A DNA stretch of 6,788 nucleotides from Bryobacterales bacterium (GCA_903970295.1 CAJCHQ010000523.1:1-6788); one strand, 5' to 3'; positions 1 through 5,881 are shown, numbered from the stretch's first letter. Program-made: numbers and translations. The notes: generated by a model from the letters alone, not told the origin.

Positions 1-1347
1 CATTGGCTTTTAGCCGGTGAGAGGCACGCTCAAACTGAACAGCGGGTATTGTTAGCCGACAGTTCAGACATGAAGAGCTTTGGGCTGCTAGCCCAGGGTA
101 CTCGCTCCCCGATCAGTCCCAATCAGCTTTATCAAAAAGCCTGGAAGATCATCAAAGATACCTACTTCGATCAGAAATACGTTGCTGACTTTACAGGCAG
201 TAACGCCAGCCAGGATTGGAACCGCTGGGAGCATGCGTTCGACGGCAAATTGAAAACCAATGACGATTCGCACAAAGCAATCGAAACCATGTTGGCCAGC
301 CTCAATGACCCATACACCCGCTTTCTCGATCGAGATGCATTCGACGAAGAGAAATCACAAATCGAAGCCCATTTGTTCGGCGTTGGCATGCAGCTCGGCA
401 TGAACAAAGAACACAAAGTCGTTGTCATTGCGCCAATTGAAGGCACACCCGCTTTCAATGCCGGCATCCAACCCGGTGACCAGATCACTGAAGTGGACGG
501 CAAGCAAATCAACGGACAATCGCTTGATCAAGTCGTGAAGCAGATCCGCGGACCGATCAATACAAAGGTCGGAATCACTCTGATGCGCAAAACCGAAAAG
601 CGCAAAGTCAATCTCAGTCGTGCTGAAATTCCGATTCGCGCAGTCGCTACCACTGAAAAACTGCCCGATAATATTGGCTACATCAGACTGGATAGCTTCA
701 TTTCCCAGAAAGCCAATGCCGAAATGAAAGCCTCCTTGAATAAGCTCGCTGATTGCGATGGTCTGATCATCGACCTGCGCAACAACCCTGGTGGACTGTT
801 AGCCAATGCTATCGAAATCGCCAGCATGTTCCTTGACAAAGGCATCGTCGTCAGCACAATCGACGCCGATGGCTACAAACAGCCAACTCCGGTCAGCGGC
901 AGACCAATCTCGCATCAACCGATGGTCGTTCTCATTAATGGTGGCAGCGCCAGCGCCAGTGAAATTCTTTCGGGTGCCCTGCGCGACAACGGTCGAGCCA
1001 AATTGGTCGGTCAAAAGTCTTTCGGTAAAGGACTCGTGCAGGCAATCAACAAACTGGAAGATGGATCCGGCATCAATGTCACCATCGCCAAGTACTTGAC
1101 GCCAAACGACACTGACATCCATAAAGTAGGGATTATTCCCGACTACAAAGTCGACCTGAAAGATGCTGACTATACCAACGGCAAAGGCCCGTGGTGGATC
1201 GACATGAACTACACCAATCTGGGCAAACGTAATCCCAATGACGGCAAAGATCTGCAATTAGACAAAGCAATCGACGTCATGAAGGAAGAAATCCATAAGA
1301 ATGCCCAGACCACAGCGTCGGCTAGCGGTCAGCAACTGAAAAACTAA
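1..1347 (+). CDS. S41-family carboxyl-terminal processing protease (CtpA/Prc type), 5'-truncated by the window edge
   Basis: A periplasmic or envelope-associated serine protease that trims or degrades proteins from their C-terminus. The frame stays open to base 1, so the start lies outside; a TTG at 49 and an ATG at 70 are internal codons. Numbering from the first codon in the window, a helical region is followed by a PDZ domain at about residues 120-198 (GIQPGDQITEVDG, binding the substrate C-terminus) and then the S41 catalytic domain at about 215-385. The Ser-Lys dyad is visible: Ser318 in GGSASASEI (codon 952-954) and Lys343 in SFGKGLVQ (codon 1027-1029). Their 25-residue spacing matches known CtpA proteins. 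LRNNPGG is also typical. The missing N-terminus should carry the signal peptide or anchor. The C-terminal tail after about residue 395 is polar and not recognised. It converges on the next gene with a 50-bp gap, where I see no clear terminator. Confidence 0.95.
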   Translation, partial: HWLLAGERHAQTEQRVLLADSSDMKSFGLLAQGTRSPISPNQLYQKAWKIIKDTYFDQKYVADFTGSNASQDWNRWEHAFDGKLKTNDDSHKAIETMLASLNDPYTRFLDRDAFDEEKSQIEAHLFGVGMQLGMNKEHKVVVIAPIEGTPAFNAGIQPGDQITEVDGKQINGQSLDQVVKQIRGPINTKVGITLMRKTEKRKVNLSRAEIPIRAVATTEKLPDNIGYIRLDSFISQKANAEMKASLNKLADCDGLIIDLRNNPGGLLANAIEIASMFLDKGIVVSTIDADGYKQPTPVSGRPISHQPMVVLINGGSASASEILSGALRDNGRAKLVGQKSFGKGLVQAINKLEDGSGINVTIAKYLTPNDTDIHKVGIIPDYKVDLKDADYTNGKGPWWIDMNYTNLGKRNPNDGKDLQLDKAIDVMKEEIHKNAQTTASASGQQLKN

Positions 1348-1397
1348 ACCAATCAGGTCAAACTTCGCAGTTAAAAAGGCAGTCGAAACCAGTCAGC

Positions 1398-1979
1398 TCA
1401 GCAATCGATGCCTTCGATCGCCCGCCCGTGATGGCGCAATTGCGTGGTGGTCGAAATCGTCGTTGCTTTTTCCATCAGCCAGTCGGGCGCTCGTCTGCCT
1501 GTAAGAATCAAAAGCGTCGGATCCTTTCGCAACTCGACCACGCGACGAAATTCTTCCCAGTCGAGCAAACCTACACGGCAAACATCAAGAGCTTCGTCGC
1601 CGATGACGATATCGTCGCCCCGCTCCAGTGCAGCTTTTATGTATGCCAGGCCTTCCCGGGCCGATGCTTTATCTTCGGGAAGAATGCCATTGGGTGAACT
1701 GTACAACCGAAAACTACCTTTTGGACCCGTGCCCAGTCGATTTACACCGGTGTAGTGCACCATTAATTTGCCAAACCCCGGCTCCATGTGAGTGCTCAAC
1801 ACTCGCATCCCCTTTCCTTCGCTGGAATTTTCTTCTAGTTTATCGAAGAAGGTGATACTGACCTGCTTGCCACGGCTAAGCGCCCTCAGGATGACGCCGA
1901 ACGTAGCAGTGGTTTTACCGCATCCAGTGCCTAGATAGAGGCGTATTCTCTCGTGCGTCGTAGTTTCGGTCGACTCCAT
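1398..1979 (-). CDS. Divergent corrinoid (cob(I)yrinic acid a,c-diamide) adenosyltransferase, CobA/CobO/BtuR family
   Basis: The family transfers the adenosyl group of ATP to cobalt in corrinoids during coenzyme B12 synthesis or salvage, in the cytoplasm. The 193-residue length fits. Landmarks in order: P-loop GTGCGKTT (17-24), an acidic GDEALD strand end (127-132, Walker B-like), LTGRRAP (159-165, the family's hTGRxAP motif), and a C-terminal TTQLRHHGRAIEGID that resembles the family's VTEM-KH-GI-GIE ending. It is divergent: the family P-loop is usually GNGKGKTT, and here the first Lys is Cys20 while the nucleotide-binding Lys22 is kept. The FxKG and aromatic mid-section motifs are weak. The ATG at 1979 is supported by GAGGAG at 1990-1985, 5 nt upstream. 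No other B12 gene is in the window, so a role in salvage or another ATP-dependent transfer is possible. A run of five T lies downstream but without a hairpin. Confidence 0.8.
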   Translation of the reverse strand: MESTETTTHERIRLYLGTGCGKTTATFGVILRALSRGKQVSITFFDKLEENSSEGKGMRVLSTHMEPGFGKLMVHYTGVNRLGTGPKGSFRLYSSPNGILPEDKASAREGLAYIKAALERGDDIVIGDEALDVCRVGLLDWEEFRRVVELRKDPTLLILTGRRAPDWLMEKATTISTTTQLRHHGRAIEGIDC

Positions 1980-2072
1980 CGGTTCTCCTCATCTTACTTC
2001 GCATAATCATATCCTTTGAACCTGCCGGAATAAATGCACGCGGCGCGTTTAGAGTCCCGGAATATACATTCG

Positions 2073-2106
2073 ATATCTCAAACCAATATCTCAAGCTATA
2101 TTTCAA
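2073..2106. repeat. Three direct repeats of ATATCTCAA at 12-13 bp intervals, upstream of the adenosyltransferase gene
   Basis: ATATCTCAA occurs at 2073-2081 and 2086-2094, and ATATTTCAA (one change) at 2098-2106. On the coding strand of the downstream gene these read TTGAAATAT, TTGAGATAT, TTGAGATAT. They begin about 95 bp upstream of the start at 1979, between the thioesterase stop and the adenosyltransferase start. Direct repeats with a period near one helical turn are the usual layout for response-regulator or activator binding sites, so an operator is a reasonable inference. A TATATT that could be a -10 element lies just downstream (2066-2061), but no convincing -35 sits 16-18 bp from it. 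Confidence 0.45.
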
Positions 2107-2135
2107 CAAACACTTCGGTGATTATCTCGGGGCAT

Positions 2136-2516
2136 TTAGACAGGCACAATCGGAATCGACTTCCCCTCTTCGTCGACGCACACATAAGTTAGATCAGCCG
2201 CCGTCACTGGACAGATTTGCCCACCTCTGTCGGTTTCGACTTCGACATGCACAGAGATAGAGGTCCTCCCGATTTTAATCACTGAAGCGTAAAAGCTGAC
2301 GACTTCACCGACGTGCACTGGTGCTTTGAAGACTACTTCTTTGAGGGCGACCGTGACAAATCGCTGGCGGGTCATCGTGCCGACCTGCACAGCACCGGCA
2401 AGATCTATATAACTGAGAATGATGCCGCCGAAAATTGTGCCTCGACTATTGGTATCGCGGGGCAAAAGAACGACGCGGATGGCAGGATCGCGTGGATGTC
2501 TGACTTGTTCGACCAA
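2136..2516 (-). CDS. Acyl-CoA thioesterase, single hot-dog domain (YciA/BFIT-like)
   Basis: Cytoplasmic enzyme hydrolysing acyl-CoA to fatty acid and CoA. The YciA-type signature is clear: PRDTNSRGTIFGG (19-31), then SYIDLAGA (35-42). Asp38 is the likely general base and Asn23 lies in the conserved DTN. KEVVFKAPVHVGEVV (59-73) and the SVHVEVE strand (88-94) complete the hot-dog fold; the 126 residues fit one domain. I chose the TTG at 2516 because AGGTGA sits 5 nt upstream and relatives begin about 10 residues before the IRVVLLP strand. An ATG at 2585 or TTG at 2588 keeps the frame open but adds a hydrophobic stretch unlike the family and has no ribosome site. The substrate chain length cannot be read from sequence. 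It follows the small membrane-protein gene on the same strand and is probably co-transcribed with it. Confidence 0.85.
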   Translation of the reverse strand: MVEQVRHPRDPAIRVVLLPRDTNSRGTIFGGIILSYIDLAGAVQVGTMTRQRFVTVALKEVVFKAPVHVGEVVSFYASVIKIGRTSISVHVEVETDRGGQICPVTAADLTYVCVDEEGKSIPIVPV

Positions 2517-2607
2517 GAGAATCACCTGTACAATTTGACATTTCTTTAGAGATAGCGGAATCAGCTGCACCACTAATAGTGGCATCAAAAAGCTTGGCGG
2601 TCAGTAT

Positions 2608-3009
2608 TCAAAAATGAGGATCGTCGGCAGAGAGGGGTTTGATCTCGTCCGAAGCCCTGAACATGATTTGAGTGGCCCCAAACCAAACGAACCAGAGCAT
2701 GATGCCCAGTATGACGGTTACGAATTCGATTTTTTTATCACTGCCAGGTCTGTTGCCGAGCCTCTGATCAAGACGCCCTAAAGCGAAAATGACGATCGCT
2801 ACTAATGTGCTGGCTGAGGCTCCGCGCAACGCTTCGATCGCGCGTTGCGTCCAGGTGGGTTCATGCGAGCCCAGAAACAACATTAGACAGGGAACGCAAA
2901 ATGATGCAGGCAGCCACCAGTAACTGCGACGCAACTCTCTCAGGCGCTGTTCATTAGGTGCGGAGTTGATCATGGCGGCACCGCTTTCCTGTGTACCCTG
3001 ATTGGTCAT
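2608..3009 (-). CDS. Small membrane protein of unknown function, three predicted helices
   Basis: I do not recognise this 133-residue protein. A polar N-terminus with charged residues (EQRLRELRRSY, 20-30) is followed by three hydrophobic segments suitable for membrane spans: about 31-47 (WWLPASFCVPCLMLFLG), 65-78 (ASTLVAIVIFALG) and 96-117 (Trp/Phe-rich). A basic linker of about 17 residues (RLDQRLGNRPGSDKK) lies between spans 2 and 3. The C-terminal 16 residues are acidic. The positive-inside rule suggests the N-terminus and the 79-93 loop need not lie on the same side, so topology is uncertain. The ATG at 3009 has only a weak upstream purine stretch; an ATG at codon 13 (2973) has AGGAAAG about 10 nt upstream and is an alternative. 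It sits between the dismutase and the thioesterase on the same strand. No motif gives a function. Confidence 0.65.
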   Translation of the reverse strand: MTNQGTQESGAAMINSAPNEQRLRELRRSYWWLPASFCVPCLMLFLGSHEPTWTQRAIEALRGASASTLVAIVIFALGRLDQRLGNRPGSDKKIEFVTVILGIMLWFVWFGATQIMFRASDEIKPLSADDPHF

Positions 3010-3074
3010 CGCTTAGACTCTTTGCCGATGTCCCTTGTAGTGTACACATTAACCGCGGATCCCAAACCTGGTCG

Positions 3075-3110
3075 CAGACAAGGGCGGACGATCAAGCCCG
3101 CCCCTGTCTG
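3075..3110 (-). terminator. Strong stem-loop just after the superoxide dismutase stop codon, without a U-tract
   Basis: CAGACAAGGGCGG (3075-3087) and CCGCCCCTGTCTG (3098-3110) form a 13-bp stem around a 10-nt loop. On the minus-strand transcript the single non-Watson-Crick position is a G-U pair, so the stem is unbroken in dismutase mRNA; on the plus strand it would be an A-C mismatch. It begins 12 nt after the dismutase stop. No T-run follows, so it may terminate with help, protect the mRNA 3' end, or separate the dismutase from the downstream membrane-protein gene. Confidence 0.55.
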
Positions 3111-3122
3111 ATTTGACCAATC

Positions 3123-3911
3123 CTAAACAGTCGAGTCCAGACCCGAGGGATGGTTGTGAGTACTTGCCAGGCGTTTTGCCACGACGTCCCAATCCAAGTT
3201 GCCGAGGAAAGCATCGAGATACTTAGCTCGGTCGATGCCGTAGTCGATCATGTAAGCGTGTTCGTAAACATCGAGCACCAGAATTGGTACCAGATTAGCC
3301 GGCGCCCACATATTGTGCATGTCTAGACCAAAAGCGCTCAAGTGTCCACCGCGTGTGTTGTAGCCGATTACGACCCAGCCACGCATACATTTGCCGGCGG
3401 CTTTCAAGTAATCGATGAATTTGCCGGTGCTGCCCCAACGTTCATCTAAAGCTGCCTTTAGATCGCCTGTCGGTTCGCCCCCTTTGCCACCGAGGTTGCC
3501 AAAGTAGAATTCGTGATAAATCGCTCCGTTGACGGCGTAGCTTTCTTCTACGAGAAGTTCTCTTAGTGGCGCATAAGTGGGATTCGGGCCGCTCAGGTCA
3601 GCCTCTTTCAACTTATTGTAGATTTCGTTGGACTTGCCAATATAGCCTTTGTAGAGCTTCAGATGCTGCTCGATTTGGCTAGCCGAAAGACCGGTCATAT
3701 TTTTGCTCACTAAACCGGAAAAATCCTTCGCCACATAGGGCTCTGTACCGGCTGCTGCAGTGGCTGCCACTGCTGGATTGTTGAAAACCGGGGCGGCTGC
3801 CACTAAGCCGCCAGCGGCGATGGCTCCCATCAACAAAACTTCCCGACGGGTCATTACACCTTGATCGGTAACCTCATAGTTTCCAATAATTTCTCGATCC
3901 TTGGACGTCAT
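3123..3911 (-). CDS. Tat-exported iron/manganese superoxide dismutase
   Basis: Converts superoxide to oxygen and hydrogen peroxide. The 262-residue product starts with a twin-arginine signal: TRREVLL at 21-27, a hydrophobic segment to about 40, and a likely cleavage site after AVA (47-49). The enzyme is therefore predicted to fold and take its metal in the cytoplasm and act outside the inner membrane. The ligands line up with the Fe/Mn family: His83 (IEQHLKLYKGY), His133 (IYHEFYF), and Asp214 and His218 (LDVYEHAYMIDY). Gateway Tyr90 is present. Position 129 is Gly, and His199 sits 15 residues before Asp214 where many enzymes have Gln, as in archaeal-type dismutases. WEHA is replaced by YEHA. 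The ATG at 3911 is chosen because AGGGGAG (3924-3918) stands 6 nt upstream; the frame opens 57 bp earlier, with no ribosome site there. It is divergent from the malic enzyme. Confidence 0.93.
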   Translation of the reverse strand: MTSKDREIIGNYEVTDQGVMTRREVLLMGAIAAGGLVAAAPVFNNPAVAATAAAGTEPYVAKDFSGLVSKNMTGLSASQIEQHLKLYKGYIGKSNEIYNKLKEADLSGPNPTYAPLRELLVEESYAVNGAIYHEFYFGNLGGKGGEPTGDLKAALDERWGSTGKFIDYLKAAGKCMRGWVVIGYNTRGGHLSAFGLDMHNMWAPANLVPILVLDVYEHAYMIDYGIDRAKYLDAFLGNLDWDVVAKRLASTHNHPSGLDSTV

Positions 3912-4074
3912 AATCATCTCCCCTGCTGGGCTGTACTGTGGGACTTTTCCCGACCAATTGAGCACCAATTGCCAAGTGAATTAAAAATGCGAAGAAGCAA
4001 GAAAAGGCGCTCAAACTGACCGCTACACGCGATACATTTATGGTGATTCAGCTTAGCATAACTCTCGACTCCGT

Positions 4075-4093
4075 TAACGCCGAAGAAGCGTTA
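4075..4093 (+). other. 6-bp inverted repeat immediately before the first possible start of the malic enzyme
   Basis: TAACGC (4075-4080) and GCGTTA (4088-4093) can pair around the 7-nt loop CGAAGAA, ending one base before the ATG at 4095. The loop holds the only purine-rich stretch that could serve as a ribosome site for that ATG. It could be a translational control hairpin, an operator half-site pair or chance; overlapping it is the palindrome CGTTAACG (4072-4079). I found no convincing promoter pair in the 183-bp divergent region between the dismutase and malic enzyme starts. Confidence 0.25.
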
Positions 4094-4094
4094 T

Positions 4095-5660
4095 ATGGAA
4101 GAGCAACTGAGCCAGGCTGAAATTCCCTTCCCCCAGTTTGAGTGGATTATGACTACTACTAAAATGGATTCTGCAAAAAACAAACCAGAGGCCGGTCGCG
4201 CTTCCGACGCGCCTAGAAATGCGGCAAAACCTAGTGCCAGTTACAGCCTCACCTTGCGCCTCAAAATCAAGAATTTGCCAGGTATGCTGGGCAAAATCAC
4301 TTCACGTATCGGGGAAATCGGCGGAGACATCGGCGCTATCGACATTGCCGGTTTCGAAAAAGACTATATAATTCGCGACCTCACAGTCAAAGTGCGTGAC
4401 TCGGCTCACGGCGACGAAGTCGTAAAAAATCTGCATACGATAGGCGACATAGAAGTCGTTAACGTTTCAGACAGAACATTTCTCATGCACCTCGGCGGCA
4501 AAATTCATGTCGCCAATAAAGTGCCTTTGAGCACTCGTGACGATCTGTCGATGGCTTACACACCTGGCGTCGCCCGCGTTTGCATGGCCATTCACGATGA
4601 CCCGGAGAAAGTTTACAAACTGACGATCAAGCGCAACACTGTGGCGGTCGTCACAGACGGTACAGCCGTATTGGGCTTGGGAGACATCGGGCCAGAGGCG
4701 GCTCTGCCTGTCATGGAAGGCAAAGCAATGCTCTTCAAGGAATTCGGCAAGCTAGATGCGTTTCCTATCTGTCTCAACACTAAAGACACAGAAGAAATAA
4801 TTCGCACAGTCAAACACATTGCCCCCGTATTTGGTGGCATCAATCTCGAGGATATTTCGGCACCACGTTGTTTCGAAATCGAGACCCGCTTGAAACAAGA
4901 ACTTGATATTCCAGTCTTTCATGACGACCAACATGGCACCGCAGTCGTTGTTCTAGCCGCCCTGATCAACGCATTGAAGATCGTCAAAAAAGAAATGAAA
5001 GATCTCAAAGTGATCGTCAGCGGCGTTGGTGCAGCCGGCGTTGCCTGCTCAAAGATCCTGATGAATGCAGGAGTTCGCAACATTGTCGGATTCGATCGAG
5101 CAGGAGCGATCTACAAAGGTCGTAAAGAACACATGAACTTTATGAAAGAATGGTTTGCCGACAACACCAATCCATCAGGCATTAAAGGCACGCTGCAAGA
5201 TGCTCTCGAAGGTGCAGATCTGTATCTGGGACTTTCCGGACCAGGTACGATTGAAGCTCACGATCTGAAAAAGATGGCGCGCGATCCGATCGTTTTTGCC
5301 ATGGCCAATCCGATCCCGGAAGTGATGCCGGAAGATGCTGCCCCATACGTGCGCATCATGGCCACTGGGCGTTCCGACTATCCGAACCAGATCAATAACG
5401 TGCTTTGCTTCCCTGGTATTTTCAGAGGGGCACTCGATTGTCAGGCAACTGATATCAACGAGGAGATGAAGCTGGCGGCTGCGCACGCTATCGCCTCCGT
5501 AGTCTCGGATGCCGAGTTGAACGAAGATTACATCATCCCCGGCGTTTTCAATCCGAAAGTCGTGGAATTGGTGGCGCCGGCAGTGGTCAAAGCCGCTCAG
5601 AATACCGGTGTGGCGCGGCGATCGAAGAAAGGATTGATGGACGACGACTCGGTGATTTAA
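4095..5660 (+). CDS. Malic enzyme (malate dehydrogenase, decarboxylating) with an N-terminal ACT domain
   Basis: Oxidatively decarboxylates malate to pyruvate and CO2 with NAD(P) and a divalent metal, linking the TCA cycle to pyruvate. A low-complexity N-terminus (1-48) leads to an ACT ligand-binding domain (about 50-129: LPGMLGKITSRIGEIGGDIG), suggesting allosteric control, perhaps by an amino acid. The malic domain follows: catalytic Tyr155 in YTPGVA, VVTDGTAVLGLGDIG (185-199), catalytic Lys210 in EGKAMLFKEFG, metal ligands Glu252-Asp253 (LEDISAPRCF), and FHDDQHGTA (275-283). The Rossmann motif is GVGAAG (310-315), with FDR at the second strand (333-335); NAD versus NADP preference cannot be decided safely. 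The C-terminal FNPKVVELVAPAVV end is complete, giving 521 residues. The start is uncertain: ATG 4095 has a weak AAGAAG in a hairpin loop, and ATG 4149 (codon 19) has only GAGTGG close by. All domain motifs lie beyond both. No phosphotransacetylase-like tail is present. Confidence 0.95.
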   Translation: MEEQLSQAEIPFPQFEWIMTTTKMDSAKNKPEAGRASDAPRNAAKPSASYSLTLRLKIKNLPGMLGKITSRIGEIGGDIGAIDIAGFEKDYIIRDLTVKVRDSAHGDEVVKNLHTIGDIEVVNVSDRTFLMHLGGKIHVANKVPLSTRDDLSMAYTPGVARVCMAIHDDPEKVYKLTIKRNTVAVVTDGTAVLGLGDIGPEAALPVMEGKAMLFKEFGKLDAFPICLNTKDTEEIIRTVKHIAPVFGGINLEDISAPRCFEIETRLKQELDIPVFHDDQHGTAVVVLAALINALKIVKKEMKDLKVIVSGVGAAGVACSKILMNAGVRNIVGFDRAGAIYKGRKEHMNFMKEWFADNTNPSGIKGTLQDALEGADLYLGLSGPGTIEAHDLKKMARDPIVFAMANPIPEVMPEDAAPYVRIMATGRSDYPNQINNVLCFPGIFRGALDCQATDINEEMKLAAAHAIASVVSDAELNEDYIIPGVFNPKVVELVAPAVVKAAQNTGVARRSKKGLMDDDSVI

Positions 5661-5728
5661 CGTTCTCCCCGCCCTGAAGGGCAAGGATTCCTGGGCTCAG
5701 GCAGCATCCTGCCTAATATCTCCACAGG
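5661..5728 (-). mobile_element. Right-end (omega-RNA 3') remnant of an IS200/IS605-family element
   Basis: Directly after the tnpB fragment, reading on the minus strand, come two hairpins of the kind found at right ends of these elements. One is a perfect 6-bp stem AGGCAG-CATC-CTGCCT (5699-5714). The other is GCCC-TGAA-GGGC (5671-5682), whose outer arm CCCC now faces AAGG, so a once longer GGGCGGGG stem seems to have decayed. In intact members this region is both the transposition end and the 3' part of the tnpB guide RNA. It ends at about the malic enzyme stop codon. Neither hairpin is followed by a T-run, so they are poor intrinsic terminators, although they could still affect the malic enzyme mRNA. 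The exact end is uncertain. Confidence 0.6.
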
Positions 5729-5803
5729 CTACAACATATGCCCTGGCGCTAGGATATTTTTCGCTGCGTTCAAATCGGCATTTCCCTGGTAGTGGCAGCT
5801 TTG
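5729..5803 (-). pseudogene. tnpB: Remnant of tnpB: C-terminal RuvC-III segment only
   Basis: A 24-codon open segment between in-frame TAG codons (5806-5804 and 5731-5729) on the minus strand reads SCHYQGNADLNAAKNILAPG and a few further residues. This is the very conserved end of TnpB, the RNA-guided nuclease of IS200/IS605 elements: the last Cys of the zinc ribbon, then NADLNAAKNIL with the third RuvC catalytic Asp (codon 5776-5774). Everything upstream (hundreds of residues with the first two RuvC motifs) is missing, and homology stops at about 5800, where arsR upstream sequence begins. It therefore cannot make an active protein. It is a footprint of a past insertion between the malic enzyme and arsR. 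The match is short but highly specific. Confidence 0.75.
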
Positions 5804-5833
5804 CTAACTTTTGTATCCCAGTGAATCTGCGAT

Positions 5834-5862
5834 TTGAAGCACATATGCATATATGCTAACTT
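5834..5862 (+). promoter_or_regulatory. Predicted arsR promoter: -35 TTGAAG, 17-bp spacer, extended -10 TGCTAACTT
   Basis: TTGAAG (5834-5839) matches 4 of 6 bases of the sigma-70 -35. Exactly 17 bp later TAACTT (5857-5862) keeps the key T-A---T bases of the -10 and is preceded by TG one base away (5854-5855), an extended -10. Transcription would begin near 5867-5870, giving a leader of about 12-15 nt that holds little beyond the ribosome site. The spacer consists almost entirely of the inverted repeat described separately, which supports reading both as one control region. Confidence 0.5.
5839..5856. promoter_or_regulatory. 18-bp inverted repeat GCACATATGCATATATGC, likely ArsR-family operator
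   Basis: The 10-bp core ATATGCATAT (5843-5852) is a perfect palindrome, and the dyad extends to 18 bp with one mismatched pair (C5842/A5853). It fills the space between the proposed -35 and -10 of arsR. ArsR-family dimers typically bind AT-rich dyads overlapping their own promoters and block polymerase, so autorepression is the natural inference. No second copy is visible before the downstream transporter, consistent with one promoter serving the operon. Confidence 0.6.
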
Positions 5863-5867
5863 TTGCA

Positions 5868-5881
5868 CGGGAGGGTTCCCG
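5868..5881 (+). promoter_or_regulatory. Ribosome site of arsR inside a small hairpin, CGGGA-GGGT-TCCCG
   Basis: The Shine-Dalgarno sequence GGGAGGG (5869-5875) sits 6 nt before the ATG at 5882 and decides that start. CGGGA (5868-5872) can pair with TCCCG (5877-5881) around a GGGT loop, with the stem touching the start codon. The 5-bp stem is GC-rich, so it might damp translation, but it is short enough to be chance. Confidence 0.5.

Larger units (their letters stand above)
5802..5865 (+). repeat. 12-bp direct repeat TGCTAACTTTTG, 52 bp apart
   Basis: The identical 12-mer occurs at 5802-5813 and 5854-5865. The first copy lies on the edge of the tnpB remnant; the second contains the proposed extended -10 of the arsR promoter (TG-C-TAACTT). 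The 52-bp interval is close to five helical turns. It may mark a tandem promoter, a pair of binding sites on one face of the helix, or a duplication linked to loss of the insertion element. Confidence 0.5.

Noticed and set aside
49..51. TTG as the start of the CtpA-type protease
   Set aside because: The same frame is open through base 1 and the protein lacks its expected signal or anchor, so the true start is outside the window.
799..1257. 152-codon open frame opposite the protease gene
   Set aside because: Antisense shadow of a clearly conserved S41 domain; the translation has no recognisable motif or ribosome site.
1915..2109. 64-codon minus-strand frame before the adenosyltransferase gene
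   Set aside because: It begins within the direct repeats, overlaps the well-supported start at 1979, and has no ribosome site or motif.
1980..2135. Cobalamin riboswitch before the adenosyltransferase gene
   Set aside because: The interval is short and AT-rich; I found no B12-box-like sequence or extended structure.
3040..3047. GTGTACAC palindrome upstream of the small membrane protein
   Set aside because: Only 8 bp with no flanking extension or promoter context, so it may easily be chance.
3912..3968. 19-codon upstream extension of the dismutase
   Set aside because: The ATG at 3911 has a strong, well-spaced ribosome site and a normal distance to the twin-arginine motif.
5175..5684. 169-codon open frame opposite the malic enzyme 3' end
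   Set aside because: His/Arg-rich antisense shadow of a conserved catalytic domain, running into the insertion remnant; no family features.
5671..5714. Hairpins after the malic enzyme as an ordinary intrinsic terminator
   Set aside because: No T-run follows either stem, and both fit better as the right end of the IS200/IS605 remnant next to the tnpB fragment.
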